DNA of 64,000 nucleotides from Sipunculus nudus (Eukaryota; Annelida; Sipuncula; Golfingiida; Sipunculidae): contig CM049308.1 of the NCBI GenBank assembly GCA_026874595.1, positions 77,164,124-77,228,123 on the forward strand, given 5' to 3'. Positions 1 to 13,300 of this stretch are shown one piece after another. The translations under genes and the position numbers were made by a program. The stretch's first letter is position 1, and each line of letters opens with the position of its first letter. The notes beneath the pieces are model-generated. The model had not been told where the DNA came from. It searched no databases and saw nothing but the letters and a program-made list of their open reading frames with translations.

Positions 1-10
1 TATATAAGAA

Positions 11-1904
11 CAGTGGCGGATCCAGAGGGGTAGCTTTGGGGGCTGAAGCCCCCCCCCCCCCCCCCCCAAAGACTGAAACATTGTTATCATTTTTTTATCA
101 GAAAAGATTTTCTTTACATTATTTCAAGTTGCCGTCATACGTATATCACTCTTTCAACTGAAAAACCAAAGTTGAAAACCCAAGGAATCGTTAGGAGAAA
201 CGCATGTCGACACCAGTATCAGGCATCTCTTTTTTTCTCCCGCCATTAGGCGAGAGGACTACTAAATTAGTCCGCGTCTGTCAGTCCTTCAATCCGTTCG
301 TCCGTCCCGCATCATCACTGATGCCACACTTTCATAGTTAAACATGTGGCCGGGGACTATTGTGGCCCAAGGTCCTTGTTGTATTTTTAAATTATTAGTT
401 GGGCATTTTCCAACATTGGTTATAGACGTTAAAAATTTCGTTCTACATAATCTATCAACCGTGGCTCCCTCAAGCATTTCTCAAGGGATTTGCCAGCTGT
501 CCTTGGGCTTGGACATCTTGCTTGTGAACATGATTAAGCGTTAAAATAAAAAGCAAGCCTTATTCACCTGTCTTTATCCTAGGAATAAAGTAATGCATTT
601 TAAATTTCAGACGTATATATAAAAGAGATCTGACGTTTGAACGCATTAGAGCAAAAATTATAGACTAATGAAGCAACTGCACACGTGGAAAAGTAGTTCA
701 AGCTAGACCAGTTATTCAAAATAAACGCTGGTGAGTATGCCTTAAATAAGTAGTTAGAAAATATTCAATCATAAGTTATTCGTTTGCCTTTTTCAATGAT
801 GTTTAATGCAACTAAAAATGTTTATATGTATAGCTGACCGATCAATTATTTGAGATTAAATAATGAACAAAATGTTTACATCGTTGGGCATTTGTGCTCA
901 CACCTCATGTTCATCTCTATACGATACCTAAAAAAGAGATTATCAATACATGTATACCCGAGACTTATTTTTATTTGTAAATCGGTTGATAGAAAAAATA
1001 ATGTCCAGACCATTTATTCTTTTACTATGGATTCCCCATTCATATTGCTTGCTCCAGTAAAGTTTTTATTCGCTTTTTTTTATTTGAGTTAATTATTACT
1101 CTACGAAGCAAGGTTTTCATGTAATTATCGACGTTGGTTGATTCGTCTGTTAGCAGCTGTACTCAACAGTTATAGACGGACTTATGAGCCAGAAAAAAAT
1201 CAATGTTTACCTGGATCACAATAATATCTCACAAATATATTTATAAAAAGACCGTCTTTAATTCCGGTTTTAGGGGAACCTTTAATTGGATATAAATTTC
1301 TGAAAGGGGCGAGCAGACCGGTTATGCAAAATCGAGTTGGTTAACTTGCCGCATATTTCTCTTTTATACAATTCTCGCAATAAACTGTAAATTCACATAA
1401 GATAAAATACACATAATATGAATTGTCTGACTTTAAAGTCTGCATTTACGTGTAGTCTCAACTTCGTTGATGAGTTTCCAGTTGTATGCTATGTCTCCGG
1501 AAAATATTATGTTGCACATCTGTTCCCATTTACAACAATTTCACATTTTACAAATTGTCAGATCGTATATATGAAGTGGGAAAATGCAAAAGGTATATTT
1601 TGATATCTATAGCCTAGGAGTTATGTTTTGTTAGTTTCCAGTCTGCAACTTATTTAATGTTAGACCGAAACTTTGACTACATGTTTACAAGAGATTGCAT
1701 GTGGCACTTGCCATTCCGTACCTCTTTCTCTAATCCATTAATAACAGTTGATTTTTTTAAAAAATAATTATTATGAAGTTTATGAACAGAAAAAGGGCAG
1801 TTTTTAGTTTTTAAAACGGCAACGAATTCAGTTTTTTTCATAGGTACAAAGTGACTTAAATTCAAATAACGTATCCAACGGTTGACCGATTATAACCTTT
1901 TGAA

Positions 1905-1960
<56 letters not shown>

Positions 1961-2055
1961 GATAAATGTCTATTGCAAGTACCTGCGCCAATATATCTAT
2001 ATTATGCAAAATATCTACAAGCCCCCCGAATTGCAAAATCCTGGATCCGCCCCTG
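11..2055. mobile_element. Possible CAGTGGCGGATCCAG-ended element
   Basis: Left end CAGTGGCGGATCCAG at 11, right end CTGGATCCGCCCCTG at 2041-2055. No matching target duplication, so the two ends may belong to different insertions. The interval holds poly-C, a (TA)n tract near 1903-1953 and short open frames without recognisable content. No gene seen. Confidence 0.35.
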
Positions 2056-2387
2056 AAGTATATATCTTCTGAGAAACTCCAGTTGTTGCTACAGGTCTTG
2101 TTTAATGTGTAAAAAAAATGCCTCTCGAGATAGCAGTTTCAAAATATGGAACGTTTGCCAAGCGATAGGTTATCACGAGGAAATGACCCGCATATATTTT
2201 GTCTTTGAAATGTTGCAAAGTAAATGTTTTGGACATTTTAGTTATTTTCTTTCCTCAGTAGACGTTGGATTTGATAATGAAAATATAATAAATATGGAAT
2301 AAATATATGATATATATTATAGGTATATAAATGCATGTAATATACACAATATGGCTGTGCACTGCATTATGAACTGAAATTACGGGG

Positions 2388-2444
<57 letters not shown>

Positions 2445-2562
2445 CATGCAATGTGCAAGCTGTTTTTTTAGCTCAGCTGACTGAAAGTCATCTGAGCTAT
2501 AGCGATCACTCTTTGTCCGTCGTCCGTCTATCCGTCTGTCCGTCTGTCTGTCCGTCTGTCCG

Positions 2563-4890
2563 TTAACCAGGCACAAATCGTAACAGCTCGACCTAGAACC
2601 TTGTTACTTAAGATTCTGAGAGGTCCATGAAAAATCTCCTTGGAAACCAGAAATTAGGTCTCTGTTACCCATATCCTTCGAGCTATGGGGCCCCAAAGTA
2701 CCCCCCAGAGAAGTCAAAAATTTCATACAAAAACTTCAATATCTCATTACCTACTTGACTGATGGTCATGATTTGTGGCATCACTATTGATCATGAGATG
2801 TGTCATCACTTCCTGCAGACTGGTGGCGCCACCTCTATCGTTGGATTTTTTATGAATTTTTTTCTCTATTTTTGATACCTTTAAAAATGTGAACATCTGT
2901 TAACAAGGTACAAATTGTAACGACTGGACCTAGAATCTTCATTCTTGACACACTGAGAGACCTATGAAAAGTCTCCATGGAAACCAGAAATTAGGTCTCT
3001 GTTACCCATATTCTTCGAGCTAAGGGGCCCCAAAGTACCCCCAAGAAAAGTCAAAAATTTCATACAAAAACTTCAATATCTCATTAACAACTTGACTTAT
3101 GATCATGATTTGTGGCATAACTATTGATCATGAGATGTGTCATCACTTCCTGCAGACCGGTGGCGCCACCTATATCGTTGGATTTTTTATGAATTTTTTT
3201 CTCTATTTTTGAGACCTTTCAAAATGTGAACAACTGTTAACAAGGCACAAATTGTAAAGACTGGACCTAGAATCTTAATTCTTGACACACTGAGAGGTCT
3301 ATAAAAAATCTCCTTGGAAACCAGAAATTAGGTCTCTGTTACCCATATCCTATGAGCTATGGGGCCCCAAAATACCCCCCAGGAGTAAAAAATTTCATAC
3401 AAAAACTTCAATATCTCAATAACTACATTACTGATGGTCATGATTTTTGGCATACATATTGATCATGAGATGTTCCATCAGTTCCTGCAGACTGGTGGCG
3501 CCACCTATATTGTTTGATTTTTTTACAATTTCTTCCTCTATTTTTGAGACCTTTAAGGATGCTGTCATCTGTTAACGACGCATAAATCGTAACGACTGCA
3601 CCTAGAATCTTCATTCTCAACACACTGAGAGACCTATGTAAAGTCTCCATGGAAACCAGAAATTAGGTCTCTGTAACCCATATCCATTGAGTTATGGGGC
3701 CCCATAGTACCCCCCCCCCCTCCCAGAGTAGTCAAAAATTTCATACAAAAACTTCAATATCTCAATAACTACATCACTGATGGCCATGATTTTTGGCATA
3801 CATATTGATCATGAGATGTTCCTTCAGTTTCTGCAGACTGGTGGCGCCACCTGTATTGTTTGATTTTTTACGATTTTTTCCTCTATTTTTGAGACCTTTA
3901 AGGATGTTGTCATCTGTTAGCGTGGCACAAATCGTAACGACTGGACCTAGAATCTTCATTCTCGATATACTGAGAGACCTATGTAAAGTCTCCATGGAAA
4001 CCAGAAATTAGGTCTCTGTTACCGATATCCTTTGAGCTATGGGGCCCCAAAGTACCTCCCAGAGTAGTCAAAAATTTCATACAAAAATTTCAATATCCAA
4101 ATAACTACATCACTGATGGTCATGATTGTTGGCATACATATTGATCAAGAGGTGTTCTATCAGTTCCTTCAGACTGGTGGCACAACCTGTATTTGTTCGG
4201 GTTTTTTTAGAAATTTTTTCTGTATTTTTGAAACCTTTAAAGATATGAACATCTGTTAACAGGGCATAAATCATAAAAAACTGGACCTAGAGTCTTCATT
4301 CTTGACACACAGGGAGACCCATGAAAATTCCCCATGGAAACCTGAAATTGGGTCTCTGTTACCCATATTCTTTAGGCTGTATGGCTCCAAAATACCCCCC
4401 AGAATAATGGAAAATTTGATACAAAAAGTGCAGTAAATCAATAACTACAACACTGATGGTCATGATTTTCGGCATACATATTGATCATGAGCTGTTCCAT
4501 CAGTTTCTGCAGACTGGGTGCGCCACCTCTATTTTTTTCAAATTTTTACGAATTTTTTTTTTCTCTTTTTTTGAGACCTTTAATGATGTGGTCATCTGTC
4601 AACAGGGTACAAATTGCAACTACTGGACTTAGAAACTTCATTCTTGTCATGCAAGCAGGCCCATGAAGAGTGCCTGTGGAAACTTGAAATTAGGTCTCTG
4701 TTACCCATATCCTTCAAGTATAGGACTCTGAAGTATCCCTCAGAATAATGGAAAATTTGATACAAAGCTGAAGTATCTGAACAACTAATACGGAAATCAT
4801 CATGATTCTTTGCATGGATATTGACCATTAAGTGTTTTTATTAGTTTCTGCAGACTGGTGGAGCCACCTGTATTTTTGTATCCTCCAAAA
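2563..4890 (+). repeat. Tandem repeat, about 340 bp x 7
   Basis: Landmarks of the form GTTAACAAGGCACAAATCGTAA recur at about 2563, 2898, 3237, 3571, 3917, 4255 and 4600. Each is followed by GGACCTAGAATCTTCATTC, GGAAACCAGAAATTAGGTCT and TGGTGGCGCCACC. Copies diverge towards the right. Confidence 0.88.
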
Positions 4891-5193
4891 AAAGATGTTT
4901 TGCAGATACTATGTTTTTGACCGGGTTCCTCCGCCGCCGCCACGTTTGTTTCCAGAGAGCTCCTCTGAGAAAAATGGACCGATTTTTCCGAAACTTTCAC
5001 CAATTATCGAGTCACATGTGAACTAGTGTCTAACCAATTTGTGTTGACCTCTGACCTTTCCCCTCTATCCAGCGTCCATTTGTGCGTCTGTTTCCACACA
5101 TAAACCCTCATATCTCGGGAACGGATTGACCATTCAGGAAATTAAATTTATACAAATGTAGCACTTGGATTGCTTTATAACATACACAAAAAT

Positions 5194-5960
5194 GGTGGCG
5201 CCACCTGTAACCATGTTTGCACAGTGTCCATCTGTTTATCTGCCTTGGGTTAAAATCACTCATATCTCTGCAGTGAATTGACTAATTCACCTGAAATTCT
5301 GCATGCATATACATCCAGGATAGCTTTCTTGATTTTATGACAGATGGCGCCACCTACATTCACGTTCACGCTGATCACATACAAGCTCATGTCTCAGGAA
5401 CCGTTTGACCGATTGGGCCAAAATTTTGCATGTGTATAGATCTCACATAGCTCTTTATCATACGCAAAACTGGTGGCGACACCTGCAACCATTTTTGCAC
5501 AGCGTCTGTCTGTTTTCTGCCGTGGGATAATGTCACTCATATCTCGGCAGTGGTTTGACATATCTGCCTAAAATTTTGCAGTTTTATACATCCTGGATAG
5601 CTTTTTTGATTTTTATGACAGGTGGCGCCACCTACACTCTTGTTTATGCTGCAGACATCCGAGCTCATATCTCGGGAACCGTTTGAACGATTGGGCCAAA
5701 ATTTTGCATGTGTATAGATCTCACATAGGTCTTTATCATACACAAACCTGGAGAGGCCACCTGCAACCATTTTTGCACAGCGTCTGTCTGTTTGTCTGCC
5801 GTCGGCTAAAATCACTCATATACGTGTAGTGGATTGACTTTTCTGACTAAAATTTTGCAGATGTATACAACTTGGACAGCTTTCTGGATTTGTGGTAGGT
5901 GGCACAACCTACATACACATTTAGGCTGCAGACATCCATGCTAATATGCAACATACCTCA
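5194..5960 (+). repeat. Tandem repeat, 277 bp x about 2.7
   Basis: Landmarks near CACCTGCAACCATTTTTGCAC start units at about 5194, 5471 and 5748, exactly 277 bases apart. Each unit has two 'CTCATATCTCGG' sub-blocks. Confidence 0.85.
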
Positions 5961-6245
5961 CTCTATTTCCCCTAGCCACTCAATCCATGCCTCACTTCAA
6001 CCGTTCCACTCTGATTTTTGCGGATACACGTAGTCACTTGTCGGCTACCCGTATTCTAGTTTTTGAAGTTTACACATTTTTTCTCTATTTTTGAGATATA
6101 TAAATACAGACTAAATCTTGGCCTGTTGGTTAATCTGTTTGATGCTTCAGTTGAATGGATATATACTACCATTCTGATGATAAAATTTCCTTTAGCGAAT
6201 CTCTTCCCAGTCAGCTGAAAGTCATGACCCATGGGTCACTTGTTT

Positions 6246-7104
6246 TTATTCTGCATGCTCTGGTCAGCGACACCATGTTTATCTCTTAATAACAGTATGA
6301 ATGATAAACCGCACATTTAATAATGACCAGAAAAGAAGCCATCACGCACACTCAGTGTTAGGATACTTAAAACAGCTCAGACCTGGGGTTAGATATAGTA
6401 AGATAAATAATACCTATTACCTACCATCAAATAATATCAGTGTGGTATATGGTTATGTTTTTCATTCTGGAGAATTTTTTTTGTCAAATAATTCATGAGT
6501 CGGCTTGGGAAAAAATAATTGGTCGGGAGCCGGGGCGTGGGTGTGGTCTCGACCCCAAAAAACCCCTCTGGATTTGCTCCTGAAGAGGTTTGTTTCCACT
6601 CTACCATTTCAGTTCATTCGTCGATGCATTTTCGATCGGCATAGTCACCGTCCCGCCTGATACACCCACCGGAAGTCGTTTCAACTCGGAACGAATCTCT
6701 CATTCCTGATAGGCACTAACGGTCGACCGGGACTCTTTCTCTCAAATCATACTTTGTTACATTTCTAGGAAACACTTATTTACGTTTCACATGCGCATGC
6801 TTGCAAAATGTTACTTATTTCTTGATGTCCTTTCCATAAAAACGCCTATGTTTATGTAATTTGCCTTGAAACAATGCTTATCCAATATATCTGAAATGAC
6901 CATAATACCCGCTACATCACATTTATACCTACGCCATCATCGTAATTAGAAGCCGCGATTAACTGTTTGGGTCAGATTGTCCACAAAGCCTAAACAGCAG
7001 AGTCGTACTATAGTGAGTCGTTTCCATATAATATTTTCATTGGGCACGGACCAACAGCTAAGTTTAAAAAAACACTGTTTGCCTTGTCAAATTACAGAGT
7101 TAAA
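6246..7104. other. 5' flank of NRPS gene
   Basis: The stretch between the tandem-repeat element and the NRPS start. Most of it (6690-6985) belongs to a dispersed repeat also found at 37.6-37.9 kb and, inverted, at 59.05-59.26 kb. A weak TATA-like string, TATAATAT, lies at 7027-7034, about 75 bases before the ATG. CTGGATTTGCTCCTG near 6569-6583 looks like a decayed end of a CAGNGGCGGATCC-type element. No coding sequence recognised. Confidence 0.5.
6690..6985 (+). repeat. Dispersed repeat copy 1, upstream of the NRPS gene
   Basis: Shares ordered blocks with 37625-37935 and, in reverse complement, with 59050-59262: CTTTGTTACATT, GGAAAC, TGTTTATGTAATTTGCCTTGAAA and an ATTAGAAGCC block, in the same order and similar spacing. 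Class unknown. No terminal repeats found. Confidence 0.6.
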
Positions 7105-7392
7105 ATGGGAGTTGATGTGAGCACGTGGAGAGTACGGATCGGCGGTTTCCGTCAGGCCTGGTCAGGATCGGGATGGTCTCTTCCAGTACTGCTAATGCCC
7201 TCTGGCGGCATCAAACTGACATTACGGGTGAGTCTAGCCCTGGCTCTGTTGTTGATTATCAGTGGGGACGTGGAGACTAATCCAGGCCCCCTTCCACCAG
7301 ATTCAAGCAAAAAAGGAAAAGCCGCATATGAAAGCATGAACGAAGATCACGTTAAAGGACCGGACTACGGCCCGTGTGCGGCACCGAGAGAG
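7105..7392 (+). CDS. NRPS exon 1: leader with 2A ribosome-skipping peptide
   Basis: ATG at 7105 opens 96 codons ending at a GTGGGT donor (7393), phase 0. Residues 37-53 are strongly hydrophobic and run straight into GDVETNPGP (residues 54-62, bases 7264-7290), a full match to the 2A consensus D-x-E-x-N-P-G-P. In known 2A peptides the ribosome fails to form the Gly-Pro bond, here Gly61-Pro62, and restarts at Pro. N-terminal 2A-like signal sequences are known from sea urchin NLR proteins, where skipping leaves the downstream protein cytosolic and failure to skip exports it. The same kind of 2A also sits at the start of CR1/L1-type retrotransposon proteins, so the exon could be of retroelement origin. 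After the 2A come about 34 low-complexity linker residues. The start is the first ATG in frame; an upstream TTG (7084) is not a plausible eukaryotic start. Confidence 0.88.
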
Positions 7393-10300
7393 GTGGGTCA
7401 TGAATCTCAATCTATTTCAATTTTTTAGGTTTAATATATATGCCTTACCCCCACCGTAATGGGGAAATGGGGGGGGGGGGGGGATGACAGCAAAAGAGTC
7501 ACAGACGTCTCCTTGGCTCTTGCTAGGTCCTGCTTACCATACCAACAACCCACTCCATTTGACAACAAACAATCAACATCCAGATCCAAGTATTATATCA
7601 CTCTCCCACATGGAAGAATTATTACAACATTTTATTTTGATCCCTACCAAGTACAAATATGCAAGAACACGATCAGACAGAAACAGGGACATATGACATG
7701 CAGAAACACTGACACTGCAGAGAGCACACGCCTCCAAATGTAAAAAAAAAATAATGATTACGGATCAAATATGTCCGACATTTAAATTAAATTTGAAAGA
7801 ATATTAGCGTCATCTTTCATTCGATGTCAGGACTAGTCGCGTAGCAGGATCTTCCTTTGCCAAGAGACACCCCTTCCCACAAATTTATATTTGTTTCTGC
7901 CGCAGAAACAAAAAATTGCTTTCTATCTGCATGCAACCATTTGTTGTTTTAAATATTAATATGATAATCAAATCTTGAAATCTTGAGAACGTAACGTCAC
8001 CTTAGACATTCATTTTAGTGTATTAACAGTTGGCGGTGCTTTGTTCCAGAAAGTGAGACGCATTAGTTTCAACTTGCATATCCCCCATTTAGGTCCCGTT
8101 ACCACAAAATATTTAAGTTTCACTTAGGAATGCAGATGACCCGGTAATTAAACTACAACATGGAACTAATTCTCCAGCCGTGTCCATCAAGAAACATAGA
8201 AGCATGGAGCAGTTAAACATGTTAAGGATATTTAAGAATTTAAGGTTTCCAAAGGGTTAAGTTTGAAAGTTTCTATAAACTGAATATGGTAGAAATTCTG
8301 TTCTATACTAAATATCTAGTAGTACACCCTATAGTGCATGGTACGTTAGTTTAATGATCGTTTGAAATGGAGGCATGTCTCATTTAAAGAATTTTCGGTA
8401 TTTTTTTAGAATCGTGAATTTGAACAACAAACTGAAGAGGGACCATGCAACCCTAGTATAATCGACACCTTTGAGACTGTTTGCAAAGACAATGCGGACA
8501 GAGTAGCCATGGTTGAGCCTAATGGCAATCACGTGACATACGAAGATTTATTGCGTCTATACAACAACATTGTATCTTCTATGAGAGTGATCTTACCTAA
8601 AACGGAGACAACTAAAAGAAAAGTAATAGCTACTTTTATGCCAAGATCGGTGGAGCTGGTTGTAACGATCCTTGCAGCGTGGAAAATAGGGATCACTTTC
8701 GTCATGTTGAATGTCAGATTGCCGACAGAAAGATTAAAATACATACTGAAAGATTCAGGTGCCTCACATGTTATATATGACGAAGCTGTCGGTTATTCAT
8801 GGATTAAAGAGGATGAACAGTTAAACATCATCAGTTATCAGGACCTTCTTGCCATAAGAAAGTCGAGTCAACAGTTCGGCAAAACCAAAACTCCTGCCGG
8901 GGATCATATAGTCAGTATTTTCTATACGTCAGGGTCTACCGGGGTCCCCAAAGGCGTTCTCATACATGAAGATATGTTGTACTATCGACTGAACTGGATG
9001 TGGCAGAAGCTCCCCTTAGTGGAAGAAGAATGTGTGGCTTTCAAGGCTCCAGTAGACTATGCAGCATGCGCCTGGGAAATATTGGGTGGTCTTCTGAAAG
9101 GAGTTCGGACAGCTATAATAACGGAAGATGGGGTCAGGGACCCTTCCATATTCGTGGGTCATTTATATGCAAATAGGGTAACACGGCTGTCCTTGGTTCC
9201 ATCCCTCATTGGCCGTTTGGTAGAATATGCAAGAGCGAATAATAAATTATTCCTGATGAAAACACTGAAGGTCATATGTTGTGATGGAGAAGTATTAACT
9301 GATGAAGTGGCGATGCTCCTGCTTGAAAGTCTACCTCATTGTCAAATAATTAACTGCTATGGGTCTACTGAAGATGGATTTGATGTTTTATTCTCCCGAT
9401 GTGGGACTGAAAACGGATCATCTGTGTCCATAGGTAAACCATTAGAACACGTGACGATTCATCTGGCACCGACTCCTGTTGAAAACATATTTGAGCTCTA
9501 TACATCTGGACCATGTGTATCACACGGATACCTTAATATGCCTTATAAAACAAAAGAGAGCTTCCCTTTTATAAATGGGCGAAAATATTACAAAACAGGA
9601 GATCTTGTCCGAAAAGGCCCTGACGGAAACCTCTTTTATCATGGCCGCTCAGACAGAGAGGTGAAAATAAGAGGTAACAGAGTGCATTTAGATGAAGTTG
9701 AAACGGTCTTACAGTCTTCCCCACAAGTAAAAGAAGCATGCGTGGTGTATGATGGAAAAATATATGCTTTTTTCAGGTTTGATGATGAATCAAGTCCTTC
9801 AAGGCATATGATCGAACTAACAAAGAAAACAAAAAATAATATTTGTAGTCATTTGCTGACAAAGTTACCTGATTTCATGTTGCCAACTTTATGTTACCAG
9901 GTTACAGATTTTCCGAGACTCAATAATGGAAAAATAAACAAGACCCACTTGATTAATATGATGAAAGATTTGAGCGTTTGTAACAAAAGAACTAAAGAAA
10001 AAACATCTAGTTTCCTCAAGGAAGAAATACTTCGGGATATCTGGCAAGATTTTGGATTCAACTCACTAGAGGACGTCGGTTTTATAACTCAAGGAGGTCA
10101 TTCCCTGAATGCCATTGACATTGTGACGGAAATTCAAAGCAGATTAGGCAAAAATGTTCCAGTTTCACTCTTCATGAATAACTGTACTTATCAGACATTA
10201 TTAAAATATATAAGTGGGATGGGAGACCAAACGTTGGAAAATTATGGGAATTTTAGTCTTGAACCGGTTGCCAGGAACGTGGACCCGAGCGCGCGCCCAA

Positions 10301-13300
10301 GGGCAGAATGTGACCTCACAAGTAATGTAAGCTTTCAGGAAGAAGACATTCTTATCTATCATAAACTTTATAATGGCTCCTCTGAATTCAACATTCTGTA
10401 CTCGTACGAATTAAATGAATTTCAACCCCAGGAAATTATGAATGGGATACACCGTGTGGTTCAGGCTAATCCTGTTCTTTGCTCCTCTTATGCCATACGG
10501 CCAGATGGTAGTTTTTTCCGAAAGGTTCTGTCATTAAATCGAAGAAGTAATGCTCAGCTTTTGTATAATAAGGAGGAATTGGTAGAAGCAATAGATTTTA
10601 GTAATGAAGATGAATATGAACGTTATTTACAGTCATTCAACTTCGATCCTTTCTCTGGAAAACCATTGATTAAATTCATTCATAGTACAATAAGAGGCAG
10701 TAGGCAGGAGAAATATATGTTTGGTATGGCTATGCACCACTTGGTTACTGATGGGATTTCTATCAATCATATTGCAAAGTCACTATTTGATAAACCATCC
10801 CGGCTTTCTTCGCGCACTAAAAACATGAAAAACATGCACTATTCTTCATTCGTAGAATCATGGAGGAAATTTTGCAAAGATGACAACCCTGAATTCCATC
10901 GTAGGCAAGCCTTCTGGCGAAAGGAAACAGAATGTTGCAGCATGACGCGTTTACCAAGGTTTGACTCGACTGAAATAACAGAAGAGACAGGAAAGTGTAA
11001 CGTGGCGAAATCAATGCTTTCTAAAAATCTTTTCCACTTGATAGAAAGTACATCGAAAGAGCTTGGTGTTACTGTTAACACAATTTTTATATCAGCCATG
11101 GCAATTACACTATCAACATATAATCAAGTGGACGATGTTATGTTCGGGTTGGTGCACAGCAATCGTTTCGATGTTGAGCATGATTCCGGTATAGGGTTTT
11201 ACGCAGATATTATTCCTCTTAGAATCCATCTGTCTGGTCATCCAAGCACCAGGACGGTTATTCTGAGAACTAAGGAGGCTATACAGCGCAGCATTAGAAA
11301 TATCCTTCCAAGTATGAAGATCTTTAGCAAAAAGCGGGGTACAAAAGAGGAAATGATGCAACACGGGTGTTTAATCAATATCATCCACGCCTTGGAGAAT
11401 GCATCCAACATACTAGATGGTAAACAAGTATTCACGGCAAGAATACCGTGGCCAATAGAACTCGTCGTTCGACAAGAACAAGATGCTAAGAAGATTTGTT
11501 TGAATCTTTTATATGACAAAGTTATCCATAGCAGTTCGTTTATGGACCAATTTGTTTCTCACTATTTGACCTTGCTTGGAAAAGGTTTGACTCAAATTGA
11601 TCGTCCTTATGAAGATTTCCAGATACTAAGCTCAGAAGAAATGGAGGACATCATGCAATTAAGTACCTCTAATGTAATAAAGGAAACACCCTCTGTGACT
11701 CTGGATAAGCTGTTCGTGGATCGGGTTCTCAAGAATCCGAATGAAATCGCAGTTGTTCACCAAGATAACGACATATCATACAAGGATCTGTACTGTTTGT
11801 CCGCTGCCGTTGCCAAAGAGATCAGAAGATACACAGATGCTCATAAAGCTGTATGTATCTACGTAAAACGGAGTATAAACCTGATTGCAGCTTGCATTGG
11901 CAGTCTGATAGCTGGCTGTTTCTATGTTTGCATTGATAAGGATCTCCCTGAACAAAGGATCCAATACATGTTGAATGATGTTTCCGCTTCGGTAATCCTC
12001 ACTGATAATGACACAGACGAAAAGTTGTCTCGTGACACCTCAAAGAAAATAAACATCAATACCCTTAGTTGCCAAAATACCAATTTCACGAGAACAGAGT
12101 TGTGTGATTATAAATCCATCAACACCGTTGATGACCTTTGCTATGTGTTATACACGTCAGGGACCACTGGTAAGCCCAAAGGTGTTTGCGTTACACATAA
12201 ATGTGTTATTGTAAGGGTGCAGGATGAAGATTGTGCAAAGGTGAATGTAGGTCACCGGGTCAGTCAGATAAGTTCATTCAGTTTTGACATTTCTGTTTAT
12301 GATCTTTACGTAACACTCACGAATGGGGCAACATTAGTATTGGTGGATAGATCCGTTCTTTTTGGACCTCCGGCCACTTGTATACAAACAATTAAGGACC
12401 TAAAAATCGATATTATGTGTCTACCCACCTCTGTATTTCATCTGATGTCAGCATATACTGACAGCGGTATCTTTGATGGGATCAGTTGCCTGCTTATTGC
12501 TGGAGAGAAACCCAATGAGAAAAACGTTAAAAGGCTCCTTTTCCGTGGGATTTCGTCCTTTAAAACACTCTATGGTCCTACGGAGGTGACAATATTTGCC
12601 TTATCATATAACTTTAATTCTGCTACTGCTCCATTTCGAAATTTTCTTGGGCGACCTTTGTCCCACACAAGCTTCTACGTTACAAATCAAAGTTTACAAT
12701 TGTTACCTAAGGGAGTGCCAGGAGAAATAGTCATTGGAGGTCTCGGGGTGACAAATGGATACCTTAACCTGAGCCAGAAGACAAAAGCCAAATTTATACC
12801 GGACTGTTTTTGTCCAAAACCAGGAAATATGCTGTATAAAACGGGAGACCAGGGAGTGCTTCTTCCAAATAATGAATTGCTGTTCATACGAAGAAATGAT
12901 AGGCAGGTGAAAATACGAGGATATCGCGTTGAACTTGAAGAAATTGAAAAAAATGCTCTTTGTTGCCAAGGAATAATGGACGCTGCAGCAGTTTTAATAA
13001 ATGAGGATGATGGTCTTCGGATATGTTTGTGCGTTGTTTGCTTAGATCACAGGAATATGGAAAAGAATTTAAGAGATCACTTGATGGATTATTTGCCCTT
13101 ACATGCAATGCCATCTGAAATAAGAGCAGTGCCGAAATTTCCATTGAATGTCGTTGGTAAAATTGACAGGGAAGCTTTGAGAGCTCAAGTAAGCAAATAT
13201 AAAGCGAGACTTTGGAATAAAAACTCATCCCGATCTGAAATTCACGATTTGTTTAATGCAGAGTTCCGGCATGCCATTGATTTCTCTGCCAGCTTTATAG

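Larger units (their letters stand above)
2466..6245 (+). mobile_element. Helentron-like non-autonomous element with expanded tandem repeats
   Basis: Begins TTTAGCTCAGCTGACTG, with a small hairpin and TTTGTCCGTCGTCCG, and ends GTCAGCTGAAAGTCATGACC plus CATGGGTCACTTG before a T run. The same head and tail bound a 278-bp element at 31636-31913. The interior holds seven units of about 340 bp (2563-4890) and then three of about 277 bp (5194-5960). Most units contain the palindrome GGTGGCGCCACC or a variant. Head-tandem-tail structure and T-T flanks resemble DINE/Helentron (HINE) or bivalve 'pearl' elements; the class is inferred. Confidence 0.65.

Noticed and set aside
2255-2458. Tyr-Ile repeat proteins in TA tracts (also near 24.1, 25.1 and 28.2 kb)
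   Set aside because: Translation of (TA)n microsatellites, which are open in most frames.
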